From Paenibacillus elgii NBRC 100335 (GTDB lineage: Bacteria > Bacillota > Bacilli > Paenibacillales > NBRC-103111), in NCBI RefSeq assembly GCF_004000865.1, contig NZ_BIMB01000028.1, positions 26,807-90,806 on the forward strand: a stretch of 64,000 nucleotides of DNA, in the 5' to 3' direction. The notes beneath the pieces were generated by a model that did not search any database, was not told where the DNA came from, and was given only the letters and a program-made list of their open reading frames with translations. This document shows, in pieces, positions 24,959-33,273 of this stretch. The number at the start of each line of letters is the position of its first letter. Positions within the stretch are counted from its first letter, which is position 1. The position numbers and the translations under genes are program-made.

Positions 24959-26950
24959 ATGCTAGAAAAGTGGGTCAATACTTCAATCCGTATCAAACTA
25001 ACCGTATTATTACTGGTGCTTTCTTTATTTCCCTTGCTGTGCAGCACCATCTTTTTGGCCAATTATTTGACAGCGGAAATTCAAAACGAGACCCGTGACA
25101 AAGAGAGAAGTCTGGCCTCATCCAATGTCGGATATATGGAGTATTGGGTGCGTAAACGGACGGAACTCGTACAAGAGATGATCGCAAAAAATCCGGTCTT
25201 CAAATCTGGCAATGTCGAAGCGATCAGACCCCTGCTGAAGGCGTTCGGGGAAATCGACAGCGAGGTCGAATACTACTCCTATGTGGACGCCAACGGAATC
25301 AGCAATGCCGCCGACGGAAAAACTAGCCAAATTACCGACCGCGATTATTACAAGCAAGCCCGGGAAACCAAGAAGCCCGTCGTCAGCGACATGATCGTGA
25401 GCCGCCAAACCGGCAAAAATGTCATCATCTTGCTTGTGCCTATGCTGAACGAAAAGAACGAATTTATCGGCGCGATTTCCACCATACTCAACTCCGAGAT
25501 TTTGTACGGACTGACGTCAAATATCAAATTCGGGAAAACCGGCTTCGGCTTCCTGGTGACCTCCTACGGCACTGTCGTTACGTTCCGGGATGTGGCAGCC
25601 GTCGGCAAAAAAGTCGAAGAGGCGTTCACCGCAGAGCAAGCGGCGGTGTTCCGATCAGACATCTTGGCCAATGAGAGCGGTATGGTGACCTTCGCAGCCG
25701 AGGACGGCGAAAATATCGCCGCCTACGATACCGTGCCTTCTACGGGATGGAAAATCATTACGGTCGCTCCGGCCTCCGAAGTGTACGAAGGAATCGCCAA
25801 GTCCAAGCTGATCTCTTGGATCTTCATCGCCGTATTCGTAGTCATCAACACGCTCTTGGCGCTGCTCATCTCCAGAGCCAACACGAAGCCGATCGTGCTT
25901 CTATCCCAGCTTCTCGAGCGGATTGGAACGGGCGATTTCACAACGCGACTCCCGGTCAAGTCCAAGGACGAAGTCGGGCAGCTGTCTGAGAACATGAATA
26001 CGATGCTGACTTCGATCGGAGGCATGATCCAGCAGGCCCATGCGACCGCCGAGCATGTCGCGGCTTCCTCCGAGGAGCTGAACGCGATTGCAGACCAGTC
26101 GGTCGAAACCTCGAATCACGTCGCCGAGGCGATACAGCAAGTCGTCAACGGCTCGGAGGCGCAAGCGACAGGCGCGGAACAGACATCCAAGGCGATGGAG
26201 GAAATGGCCGTCGGCGTACAAAGAATCGCCGAATCGTCTTCCAACGTCTCGGAGCTATCGTTCGCCTCGGCGCAGGAAGCGCGGGAAGGTAACCAGCTTG
26301 TCACTTCGGCGATTCGCCAAATGAAGTCGATTCAAGTTTCGGTCGGACAGACGGCATCCGATTTGGCGGCTCTCAACGAGTTGTCCCAAAAAATCGGCAA
26401 CATCGTCGAAGTCATCGCGGATATCTCGAATCAAACGCAGCTCTTGTCGCTCAACGCCTCCATCGAGGCGGCGCGCGCCGGGGAGCAAGGCCGGGGCTTC
26501 GCCGTCGTCGCCAATGAAGTCAAGAAGCTGGCGGAGCAGGCGAAGCAATCCGCCGACGATATCGCCGGTCTGGTGAAAGAGGTGCAGGGCTCGACCCGTG
26601 CAGCGGTGACCTCGATGAATCAAGGGGTTGCCGACGTCGGTCAAGGCTCCAAGCTGATCACCGAAGCCGGAGAGCTGTTCCAAAACATTTACGCATCCGT
26701 ACAAAGCATTTCGGAGCAAATTCAAGAAATTTCTGCCGCCTCCGAGCAAATGTCGGCCGGAACGGAGGAAGTCAGCGCTTCGATGACCGAGCTGGTCACC
26801 ATCTCGCAAGCTTCCCTCCAGAACGCGCAGGAAATTTTGGCTGCTTCCCAGCAGCAGCTTGCTTCGATGGAGGAAATCTCGTCTTCCTCCAAATCGCTGA
26901 GCTCGATGTCGCAGGAGCTCAACGAAGAGCTGCTGAAGTTCAAGGTATAA
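24959..26950 (+). CDS. Methyl-accepting chemotaxis protein with dCache sensor
   Basis: 663 residues from the ATG at 24959, which follows GGGAGGA. TM1 (about 14-34), an extracellular dCache_1 sensor domain (about 40-275; [44 protein letters not shown]-like strand), TM2 (about 282-303), HAMP (about 305-355), then the methyl-accepting cytoplasmic hairpin. The hairpin tip reads [44 protein letters not shown], the CheW/CheA contact site. The domain layout is McpA/TlpA-like of Bacillus. The ligand is probably a small organic molecule such as an amino acid. Single gene with its own terminator. Confidence 0.95.
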   Translation: MLEKWVNTSIRIKLTVLLLVLSLFPLLCSTIFLANYLTAEIQNETRDKERSLASSNVGYMEYWVRKRTELVQEMIAKNPVFKSGNVEAIRPLLKAFGEIDSEVEYYSYVDANGISNAADGKTSQITDRDYYKQARETKKPVVSDMIVSRQTGKNVIILLVPMLNEKNEFIGAISTILNSEILYGLTSNIKFGKTGFGFLVTSYGTVVTFRDVAAVGKKVEEAFTAEQAAVFRSDILANESGMVTFAAEDGENIAAYDTVPSTGWKIITVAPASEVYEGIAKSKLISWIFIAVFVVINTLLALLISRANTKPIVLLSQLLERIGTGDFTTRLPVKSKDEVGQLSENMNTMLTSIGGMIQQAHATAEHVAASSEELNAIADQSVETSNHVAEAIQQVVNGSEAQATGAEQTSKAMEEMAVGVQRIAESSSNVSELSFASAQEAREGNQLVTSAIRQMKSIQVSVGQTASDLAALNELSQKIGNIVEVIADISNQTQLLSLNASIEAARAGEQGRGFAVVANEVKKLAEQAKQSADDIAGLVKEVQGSTRAAVTSMNQGVADVGQGSKLITEAGELFQNIYASVQSISEQIQEISAASEQMSAGTEEVSASMTELVTISQASLQNAQEILAASQQQLASMEEISSSSKSLSSMSQELNEELLKFKV

Positions 26951-26955
26951 ACGGC

Positions 26956-27000
26956 AAAATCGGCAGATCCAAGGGTTATCCTCGGAGCTGCCGATTTTTT
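26956..27000 (+). terminator. Terminator of the chemoreceptor gene
   Basis: AAAATCGGCAG (26957-26967) pairs with CTGCCGATTTT (26988-26998), followed by a T-run. Confidence 0.9.
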
Positions 27001-27506
27001 AATTTTTAGACCAGTTTTCTCTCACAGAGACTAAGTTAAGCGGGTTGTTTGAGACAAAATGAGAGCAAAATTTCTCGGCGACGCATGATTCTATATTTAA
27101 TTTCGATGTAAGGAAATCGGCGACGTGGAGAAATAAGGAAAATTCTATGCTTAAGTGGCTATAGCAATCGATTGCCATAAAGTGAACATTCACGAATTCT
27201 ACAAATAATAATAATTTTGTTGAAAATGTCTATATTCACGTCGGTGCACCGTGGTTGTACGATGCTTTTTCCAGATTTTTGATCTCCTCTGGCTTTTGTG
27301 TCCTATTGTAAATAAGAGTAAACAGTGAAGCCTACAGCATCCCGGCTGTGTTGCTCTAGATGACGCGCCATCTACGGCGATATTAGGTTCCTGCATGCCA
27401 TATAATCAATGGGCCACGGCGAGCGACAGCTTCCCCATCGTTTCTTTCCGTGACTGCCGGAGCTCTGAGCGGCCTTGGAGATACGATCAACTACGGCGAT
27501 ACTAAG
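27001..27506. other. AT-richer stretch without a convincing gene
   Basis: Both strands are broken by stops, and the few short frames lack ribosome sites. Base composition is visibly lower in GC than the flanks. Near the end two similar short segments occur (CTACGGCGATATTAGG at about 27373 and CTACGGCGATACTAAG at about 27492). This looks like decayed or imported DNA. Confidence 0.5.
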
Positions 27507-27698
27507 CTAAGACTTTTTATTCATTTTTTCTAGTTCTTCTAGTATTCGGTTAATTTTTCTGTCTCTTTTTTTATTAGATACGACGAACCAGGTAATCAAT
27601 ATTACTAGGACAAGCAGCGGAATTAATGAAAGTGTTAGACTGAGATAAGCAGGCACCAAGTCCCATTGTTGAGAATTAGACACTACCTCATTACCCAT
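27507..27698 (-). CDS. Small single-pass membrane protein
   Basis: 63 residues with AGGAGGT 8 bases before the ATG, so it is probably real. A short polar N-terminus, one membrane helix (about 17-40, LSLTLSLIPLLVLVILITWFVV), then a Lys/Arg-rich tail with a short coiled coil (KINRILEELEKMNKKS). The layout resembles DUF4083-type small membrane proteins of Bacilli, but the match is by shape only. It is divergent from the secreted-protein gene at 27796. Confidence 0.7.
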   Translation of the reverse strand: MGNEVVSNSQQWDLVPAYLSLTLSLIPLLVLVILITWFVVSNKKRDRKINRILEELEKMNKKS

Positions 27699-27795
27699 TA
27701 AATGTAACCTCCTATAAAATTTGTAATTTGTTGAAAATTAGACTACAATAAAACCTGTAACTATATCCACATTATACCATAGAGGAGAGTAGAAA

Positions 27796-28530
27796 ATGAA
27801 AAAAATATCTACACTAGCTTTAATTGCTTCATTGTCCATGTCCTTTGCCGCGGTCGGTTCTGCTGAGGACGCGCTGAAGCCCTCAACCTCGACTCAAGTT
27901 CAGGTGAATCAAACTAAACTGAGTCAACGCGACATTGACGGTCTTAAACAAGGTTTCACAGAATTTGGTGTATCGCCGACTACACAAGAAAGCTTGATTA
28001 AAAAAATTGAAGCTGGTCAATTAATTGACTCTATCAATCCAGAAATGAAAGATAAGGGTTTTGCCGTTGAAACAACTGCAGAAACAGAAGATTCAATTAT
28101 TCGCACTACTAAGGTTACCTTTCCGGATGGTTCAGTAAGAGTACAAAATGTCTCAGAGCCGAAACAAACAATTTTTCCTAGCGCCGTTGAAGGTGGCCTC
28201 AAACAGTGTGGTAGTGGTTATTGCACTGTTACCGATGCAACTGTTTCCGATTCGGCTGTCGTATTTAAGGCCGATTTCAAGGCTAGCTATACTTTAGTCG
28301 ATGGCGATTTTAACGATTCTATTAGCTCCGTTAGGGACTACCACATCACAACTTATGGTGGGACGTACTCTAACGCTGACCTCAAGATTGATAAACAAAA
28401 TGAATCTTTGGAGGGACCTGCTCGTGCATCTTTAAGATTCGCATGGACAGCATGGAATGGCTCGACTACCTCTACTTATTACTTGCACTTATACGTCGGA
28501 AATAATAAAGCAACTTCTCAACAAGGCTGA
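27796..28530 (+). CDS. Secreted protein of unknown function, AT-rich gene
   Basis: 244 residues. Signal peptide MKKISTLALIASLSMSFAAVGSA cut before ED. The mature part has a helical region (about 40-75) and then a beta-rich half with a possible disulfide or metal pair, CGSGYC (about 137-142). GAGGAGAG precedes the ATG. Codon use (many AAA, GAA, ACT, TCT) is much more AT-rich than the neighbours, suggesting horizontal acquisition. No family recognised. Confidence 0.72.
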   Translation: MKKISTLALIASLSMSFAAVGSAEDALKPSTSTQVQVNQTKLSQRDIDGLKQGFTEFGVSPTTQESLIKKIEAGQLIDSINPEMKDKGFAVETTAETEDSIIRTTKVTFPDGSVRVQNVSEPKQTIFPSAVEGGLKQCGSGYCTVTDATVSDSAVVFKADFKASYTLVDGDFNDSISSVRDYHITTYGGTYSNADLKIDKQNESLEGPARASLRFAWTAWNGSTTSTYYLHLYVGNNKATSQQG

Positions 28531-28608
28531 TCCTAAAACTTGCCCAAGGTTAGGAACTGTGACCCGACTTGTGGACAATTTTTAGTAGTCATAAGCTTAA
28601 CTTACTAG

Positions 28609-28645
28609 CAGATGACCCTGGAATTCATAAGGGGTCATCTTTTTA
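28609..28645 (+). terminator. Terminator of the secreted-protein gene
   Basis: AGATGACCC (28610-28618) pairs with GGGTCATCT (28632-28640), followed by TTTTTA. Confidence 0.85.
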
Positions 28646-28668
28646 ATGTACATTGATATCGCTCTTAG

Positions 28669-28810
28669 TCAGCAACACGTAATTTGAACCTCTTCAATAG
28701 TCAGGCAACATCTGAAACCAACCTCATCCTTCATGTGACCTAAAAACGATTCCATGGAAGCGTCGTTGGGACTGAGACTGTTTTGGGCCAGCCTTGGCGA
28801 TAATGCCAGA
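28669..28810 (-). pseudogene. IS3-family transposase (orfB) C-terminal relic
   Basis: Read on the minus strand, this region gives LAQNSLSPNDASMESFLGHMKDEVGF followed by TIEEVQ and a stop at 28669. That is the NAxMESFFGxxKxE segment around the last DDE-domain glutamate of IS3-family transposases. The upstream part (to about 28970) is only faintly recognisable, no orfA or terminal repeats are visible, and the frame ends early. An old, dead insertion fragment inside the AT-rich stretch. Confidence 0.75.
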
Positions 28811-29003
28811 TTGTATGAAAATCTCCCGAAGGTGTCTGTCCCGCGTAGGCTTGTACCGCTACAAATTTGAAAGCAGGCGTGTAGGTAATGATCGAATCGG
28901 ACAAATGTTGCACATTAAGAATTCGTCTCCAACTTCTGATCTGTCTTTTGTAAATAACCTGTGTTCGACTCACACCTTATCCTTATTCTGAATAAAACAT
29001 AAA

Positions 29004-29051
29004 TGACCCACAAGAGGGGCACCTTTTTCAAAGTATCCCTCTTGTAGGTCA
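29004..29051 (-). terminator. Long hairpin, likely terminator of the PH-domain gene
   Basis: TGACCCACAAGAGGG and CCCTCTTGTAGGTCA form a 15-base stem with one mismatch. On the minus strand it is followed by TTTATGTTTT. It lies about 50 bases beyond the stop of the gene at 29101. Confidence 0.65.
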
Positions 29052-29100
29052 CAATTCATCATTTCACTTGGCAGTTTTTTGCAAGTGCGACAACCCGCCG

Positions 29101-29721
29101 CTATTGGTTGATATACTTCTCGAATACGAATCCGAAGTCTTTGACTTTATACTGCTTGCGGGCACTAGTCAGCCAATCGAACGCCGCTTGGTTGATTTCC
29201 TTGAACTGCCCGGCGGTATCGATGTCGTGCTTGACCACGCGGTTCAAGGTAGAGGACGCCAGTTCGAGACTTTCCTTCGCGTACGCCATCGTCACTTCGT
29301 TCTCATGCGTGAGCTCGGAAATCTTGATGAGCGCTTTGTACAAATCTTTGACCTCGGCAATATGCTTCTTATGCACATCGATGGAGAACGCTGCGGACCC
29401 GGAGCCCATCGTAAATTTGATTTCGACGTCCAGATCCACCGTTCCGGCCGTTTCCAGCAGAACGTCCGAGATGCTGTAGGTGCTGTAGCTGTAGCGGTGC
29501 AGTGTGCGCTTCTTGCTGATGGCGCTCGTGCCGTCCAGATGGATCAGTGCAAGATTAGTGAAGCAGTATTCGTCCGTCTTGGACTTGATAAGGAAGTAAA
29601 TTTTCTCGTTGTCTTCGTGCATCACATAATCGTCGGAGTCGACCTTGTCGTAATCCTGCGGTTTAATGACCGACCCGATGTCACTGATTCCCAAGATGTC
29701 GGCGGCTACTTTCCCAAACAT
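29101..29721 (-). CDS. PH-domain protein with YvbH-like oligomerisation region
   Basis: 206 residues, close to Bacillus YvbH. N-terminal bacterial PH domain (about 10-130: KIYFLIKSKTDEYCFTNLALIHLDGTSAISKKRTLHRYSY) and a C-terminal helical region (about 135-206: IDTAGQFKEINQAAFDWLTSARKQYKVKDFGFVFEKYINQ) typical of the YvbH oligomerisation domain. No signal or membrane segment, so cytoplasmic. AGGGAGAGGG precedes the ATG. The cellular role of the family is unknown. Confidence 0.82.
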   Translation of the reverse strand: MFGKVAADILGISDIGSVIKPQDYDKVDSDDYVMHEDNEKIYFLIKSKTDEYCFTNLALIHLDGTSAISKKRTLHRYSYSTYSISDVLLETAGTVDLDVEIKFTMGSGSAAFSIDVHKKHIAEVKDLYKALIKISELTHENEVTMAYAKESLELASSTLNRVVKHDIDTAGQFKEINQAAFDWLTSARKQYKVKDFGFVFEKYINQ

Positions 29722-29864
29722 GTCATCATCCCTCTCCCTGGTCTGCTGGATCTGTTCAATCCAACACGATTATATCATTCCGCGCGCTTGAACGATATTC
29801 TCCAGCACCCGCCTCGCGATCCTTCATTTACAATTTTCCATCTTTTCGGTAAAATGAATTTACA

Positions 29865-29884
29865 AGTTAGTTATTCAACTAACT
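29865..29884. promoter_or_regulatory. TetR operator
   Basis: AGTTAGTT (29865-29872) and AACTAACT (29877-29884) are perfect inverted arms around 4 bases. The dyad lies 18 bases before the TetR start codon, where it would let the repressor control its own operon. TAGTTA/TAACTA arms are common in TetR sites. Confidence 0.78.
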
Positions 29885-29902
29885 AAGACAGGAGGGATTC
29901 AC

Positions 29903-30487
29903 TTGGCCAAGCCCAACGGCATCAGCAAGCAGGAGCTGATCGAGTCTGCGAAACGGTGCATCCGGGACAAGGGCATCGACAAATTGACGCTCAAGGCGGT
30001 GGCCGAAGGAGCCGGGGTCACGCAGGGAACCGTCTACTATCATTTCAAGACGAAGGAGCAGCTGCTGTTCGAAATCGTTCAATCACTCTGCGACGCCTCA
30101 TGGAAGGTTGTGCAGCCCGCTCAAACGGCTGGCGAAGACCGGCTGGCCTCTATTCTTCAAGCGCTGGCCGGGGCCCGCGAGCGCGCCGCTTATCGATCGT
30201 TCTACCACACGCTGTTTTTCTCGCTCGTCGTCCACAGCCTTCAAAACGAAGAGATGCTGAAGCAGCTCGGCCGATTGCTGGAGAAGGAAAATGCGCAGGC
30301 CGCCGAATTGCTGGACGGGTGGCTGCCCGCTTCCGCCCGCTCCATCGTATCCATGGAAAGCTGGGGGATTCTTGCCAACGCGCTGATGGACGGTCTCGCC
30401 CTGCAGGCCTTAATCAATCCGGACTTCGAGTCGGAGAAGATTTATGCGGAGCTGTCGGCGCTCCTTGCCCGAATCGCAGCCGAATGA
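29903..30487 (+). CDS. TetR/AcrR-family regulator
   Basis: 194 residues. N-terminal HTH (about 8-55: SKQELIESAKRCIRDKGIDKLTLKAVAEGAGVTQGTVYYHFKTKEQLL) and a TetR_C-type helical ligand domain. An AGGAGGG-type site lies ahead of the ATG. A perfect dyad directly upstream (29865-29884) is the likely operator. The next gene, a four-helix membrane protein, starts 37 bases after the stop and is probably the controlled function. Confidence 0.9.
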   Translation: MAKPNGISKQELIESAKRCIRDKGIDKLTLKAVAEGAGVTQGTVYYHFKTKEQLLFEIVQSLCDASWKVVQPAQTAGEDRLASILQALAGARERAAYRSFYHTLFFSLVVHSLQNEEMLKQLGRLLEKENAQAAELLDGWLPASARSIVSMESWGILANALMDGLALQALINPDFESEKIYAELSALLARIAAE

Positions 30488-30524
30488 ACACATTAACATT
30501 CATTCCAGAAAGGAGGAGGCTTTC

Positions 30525-30926
30525 GTGCCTTTGTTTGCCGTTATCGGTTTTGTCGTGTGGCTGGCGGCGACCGCCGTCTTTCGCTTATGGGGAGCGGAGC
30601 TGCTTGCCCCCCATACCCCTCTGCTGTGGGCCACGTTTATCGGGGTCGTCCCTGTCGTTGCGCTTTTGCTAAAGTTGTCTTTCGCGTGGGGCAAAGCCGC
30701 TCCGGCGGAGCGGCCCTTGGCTGCGCTGCTTCTGGCTCTTCCGGGGATGCTGCTGGATATCGTCAGCACAAGCTTTCACACGCTGGTATTTCCCGCCATC
30801 CCCGTATCCGGGCTCTATTTATTTTCCGCCTGGCTGCTGTGGGCCTATTCCCTGATTCTGCTTGGGGGCATGCTTCCGGCGCTCCGGGCGAAATTTCGAT
30901 TATCGCTTAAACACAACGCGCGGTAA
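30525..30926 (+). CDS. DUF5367-like four-helix membrane protein
   Basis: 133 residues from the GTG at 30525, which follows AGGAGGAGG by a few bases; the frame is open further upstream but without a site. Four membrane helices (AVIGFVVWLAATAVFRLWG, LLWATFIGVVPVVALLLKL, LLLALPGMLLDIVSTSF, GLYLFSAWLLWAYSLILLGGM). The pattern GMLLD...HTxFP between helices 3 and 4 fits DUF5367. Function unknown; pairing with a TetR regulator suggests a stress or efflux role. The 3' end of this gene is duplicated in decayed form at 32051-32170. Confidence 0.75.
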   Translation: MPLFAVIGFVVWLAATAVFRLWGAELLAPHTPLLWATFIGVVPVVALLLKLSFAWGKAAPAERPLAALLLALPGMLLDIVSTSFHTLVFPAIPVSGLYLFSAWLLWAYSLILLGGMLPALRAKFRLSLKHNAR

Positions 30927-30998
30927 TGCCGACAGATGAAACGGGAGGCTGCTTTAATCGAGGCCTAAAAGCTTATTCCCCACGGTGCGGTACGCCTG

Positions 30999-31978
30999 CT
31001 ATTTCATCATGAGCTTCGGCATCTCGTCGAGCAACCAATCTAAGGTAACCGGATCGTAAAACGACCATTTGTTGCCGACCACATAGGCTTTCCCAGTTTT
31101 CACCGCGGGGAGGTTGCGCCATACGGGGCTATTCATGAGCTCCTCCGCCCCTTTTTTGGCGTTCTCGTTATGGTCCAGCGTGACTAGGAAAATCCGGTCT
31201 CCGGCATAGTCGGGCAGCGCTTCATTCGAGATCGACTGCCACAGAAGGGTCGGCTTATCTTTAAAAAGAGCCGCCACTTTCTCCGGACGCGAAAATCCGA
31301 GCGCATCGTAGAGCGTGGAGCTAAGCCGCTGATTCCCGTACACATAGAGCAGCTTATCCTGGAAAAAGACGAAGGCCGAAGCCGTTTCGCCCTCCTTGAT
31401 GTAAGGCTTGAGCTGCTCCCGCTTCTGCTGGGCTTTTGCTTTGTACCGGGCCGTCCAGGCTTCCGCTTCCTTGCTTTTTCCCAGCACGTCGCCCATCGTC
31501 TTCATTCGCGTAAAAACATCATCCGTATAGCTCACCGCTACGGTAGGAGCTACCTTGGATAAGGCATCCAGGCTAGTCTGCTCCAGAAAATCGGGGACAA
31601 TAATAAGATCCGGGCTGAGCGAAAGGACTTTCTCCACATTGGGGTTCACTCCCTCCCCTCCGATATCTTCGATCCCCTGCAGCTGATCCTTGGTCAGAAT
31701 GAGATTGGCATTGATCCAATTCGTAGCGACCGGCTTTACGCCCAAAGAGATCGCCTCGGCGGCATAATATGGACGACGGCCCTTTGAGGGGCGGCCGGAA
31801 TGGGTACCTCGCGGCCCTTGGCATCTTTAAACAATCGGGTCGCCGCTTCCTTATTGGCAGATTCTTGGCCTTGCCCGGCAGCGTCCGGAGTGCCCGTAGT
31901 ACTGGCGCAAGCCAGCAGCAGAGAGGCCATCAGAATCAAGGCGCCGATTAGGGAAATCACTTTTTTGACAGACAGCAT
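30999..31978 (-). pseudogene. Iron-siderophore-binding lipoprotein with a frameshift
   Basis: Signal peptide and lipobox (ALILMASLLLAC) at 31978, AGAGGAAA upstream. The first frame runs to PQRAVVHIM and stops at about 31736. The second frame, from about 31769 to 30999, continues as YYAAEAISLGVKPVATNW and is a complete FepB/FecB-type domain to the end (SPDLIIVPDF, NSPVWRNLPAVKTGKAYVVGNKW). Loss of one base near 31769-31771 explains the break. Either a recent inactivation or a sequencing error. A Fur box lies 16-34 bases before the start. No permease or ATPase is adjacent. Confidence 0.85.
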
Positions 31979-31993
31979 AATTTCCTCTCATAT

Positions 31994-32012
31994 GAGATTG
32001 ATAATCATTATC
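31994..32012. promoter_or_regulatory. Fur box before the frameshifted binding-protein gene
   Basis: GAGATTGATAATCATTATC matches the 19-base Fur consensus at 17 positions. It lies just upstream of the lipoprotein start, so this gene was or is iron-repressed. Confidence 0.85.
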
Positions 32013-32050
32013 ATATCCGACATCTTACATGACTCGCACCGGTCCGGCAA

Positions 32051-32170
32051 CGGATATTTTCAACGATCGGACTAGCTCCACAGGCTGGTATTCCCCGCAT
32101 CCCCGCATCCGGGCGAGATTTCCAATAATGTCTAAACAAAACGCAGAGCAATGCCGACAATTAGAAATGA
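32051..32170 (+). pseudogene. Decayed copy of the DUF5367 gene end
   Basis: The sequence AGCTCCACAGGCTGGTATT onward to CCGGGC parallels 30771-30813 inside the DUF5367 gene. The next part, GGGCGAGATTTCC...TAAACAAAACGC...AATGCCGACA, parallels 30886-30942, which covers the end of the gene and 16 bases beyond its stop. The about 77 bases between two TCCGGGC copies of the source are missing, as expected for recombination between short repeats. No reading frame survives. Confidence 0.65.
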
Positions 32171-32221
32171 GCCTTGAATACACGGCACATTATTCATCAT
32201 GAGAAAAGGAACGAACACTGC

Positions 32222-33022
32222 ATGAACCCCATGAATCCGCGGTTAATTCACAGTAAAGAAACGTCGTACTTCATTATCAGCCTGCTCTTTAGCATCATGG
32301 TCTATTTTGGCCTGGTCATTTCGCTGATCGGCATCTTTTATCTGGCGATAGGTCTTGGCATCACGTTTTTCCTTCACGGCCTTATGATCGGCCACATCCG
32401 AAGCAATGGGGTCAAGCTGACGGAGCATCAGTTCCCTGCCGTGCACCGGAAAGTGCGCGAGCTATGCGCCCAGATGGACATCCGGCAGGTTCCCGACGTG
32501 TTCGTTCTTCAATCGGACGGGATGCTGAACGCTTTCGCCTCGCGTTTTTTCGGCCGCAACTTCATTGTGCTGTATTCCAATTTATTCGAAATGGCGGACA
32601 GCGAAAAAGACGAACTGACTTACGTCATCGCGCATGAATTGGCGCATATCAAACGGAATCACATGACCAAAAGCCTGCTGCTGCTACCCGCCCAATGGAT
32701 GCCTTTTCTGGGCAAAGCTTATTCGAGAGCCTGCGAATACACCTGCGACCGGATGGCGGCGGCTTATACGGGGAACGTCCCGGCTGCCGTCTCCGCCCTG
32801 ACCATTTTGGCCATCGGCCGAACGATGTACGCCAAGGTCAACGTCGCCGAATACATCGCCGAGAGCCGTAAGGAAACGGGCTTCTTCGTCTGGTTCAGCT
32901 ACGCCCTGTCGACCCATCCGCCGCTGCCCAAGCGCATCGAGCAGATGGAGCTGATGCAGGCGCAGCCGCAGCTATTCGGTTATGCCTCGCCCGCCTTCGA
33001 GCGGGAGCCCTTCGCCTCCTGA
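32222..33022 (+). CDS. M48-family membrane zinc metallopeptidase
   Basis: 266 residues. Two N-terminal membrane helices (YFIISLLFSIMVYFGLVIS and FYLAIGLGITFFLHGLMIG) are followed by the peptidase domain. The zinc-binding HELAH lies at about residue 138 (VIAHELAHIKRNHM) and the third ligand glutamate is in RACEYTCDRMAA. The upstream ribosome site is weak (AAGGA well before the ATG); a second ATG three codons later is an alternative. This HtpX/Ste24-like family cleaves membrane or exported proteins in envelope quality control. Here it is a single gene with its own terminator. Confidence 0.88.
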   Translation: MNPMNPRLIHSKETSYFIISLLFSIMVYFGLVISLIGIFYLAIGLGITFFLHGLMIGHIRSNGVKLTEHQFPAVHRKVRELCAQMDIRQVPDVFVLQSDGMLNAFASRFFGRNFIVLYSNLFEMADSEKDELTYVIAHELAHIKRNHMTKSLLLLPAQWMPFLGKAYSRACEYTCDRMAAAYTGNVPAAVSALTILAIGRTMYAKVNVAEYIAESRKETGFFVWFSYALSTHPPLPKRIEQMELMQAQPQLFGYASPAFEREPFAS

Positions 33023-33052
33023 CGGACCGACGGGCAGCGAATCCAAACAGAG

Positions 33053-33086
33053 AAGCCTGCCATTTTGCGATGGCGGGCTTTTTTTG
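33053..33086 (+). terminator. Terminator of the M48 gene
   Basis: AAGCCTGCCAT (33053-33063) pairs with ATGGCGGGCTT (33070-33080), with one G-U pair, followed by TTTTTTG. Confidence 0.88.
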
Positions 33087-33193
33087 AAACATTTTCCTGG
33101 ACGGCCCGTATTAGCAGGTTAAGATATGACAAATTTCCTAAAAATCTCTTTAATTATCCGGTAGTATAAGTCGAATTTACTAGAAAATTGTCG

Positions 33194-33222
33194 ACAATGC
33201 AGGAAATAACTCTTATACTATT
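33194..33222 (+). promoter_or_regulatory. Candidate housekeeping promoter
   Basis: TCGACA, 17 bases, TATACT, about 55 bases ahead of the stalk-protein start codon in an AT-rich gap. Confidence 0.4.
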
Positions 33223-33273
33223 TGTAATATTTTGTTATTGCCACCGAAAACTTACCCAAAGGAGCAACCCGCT

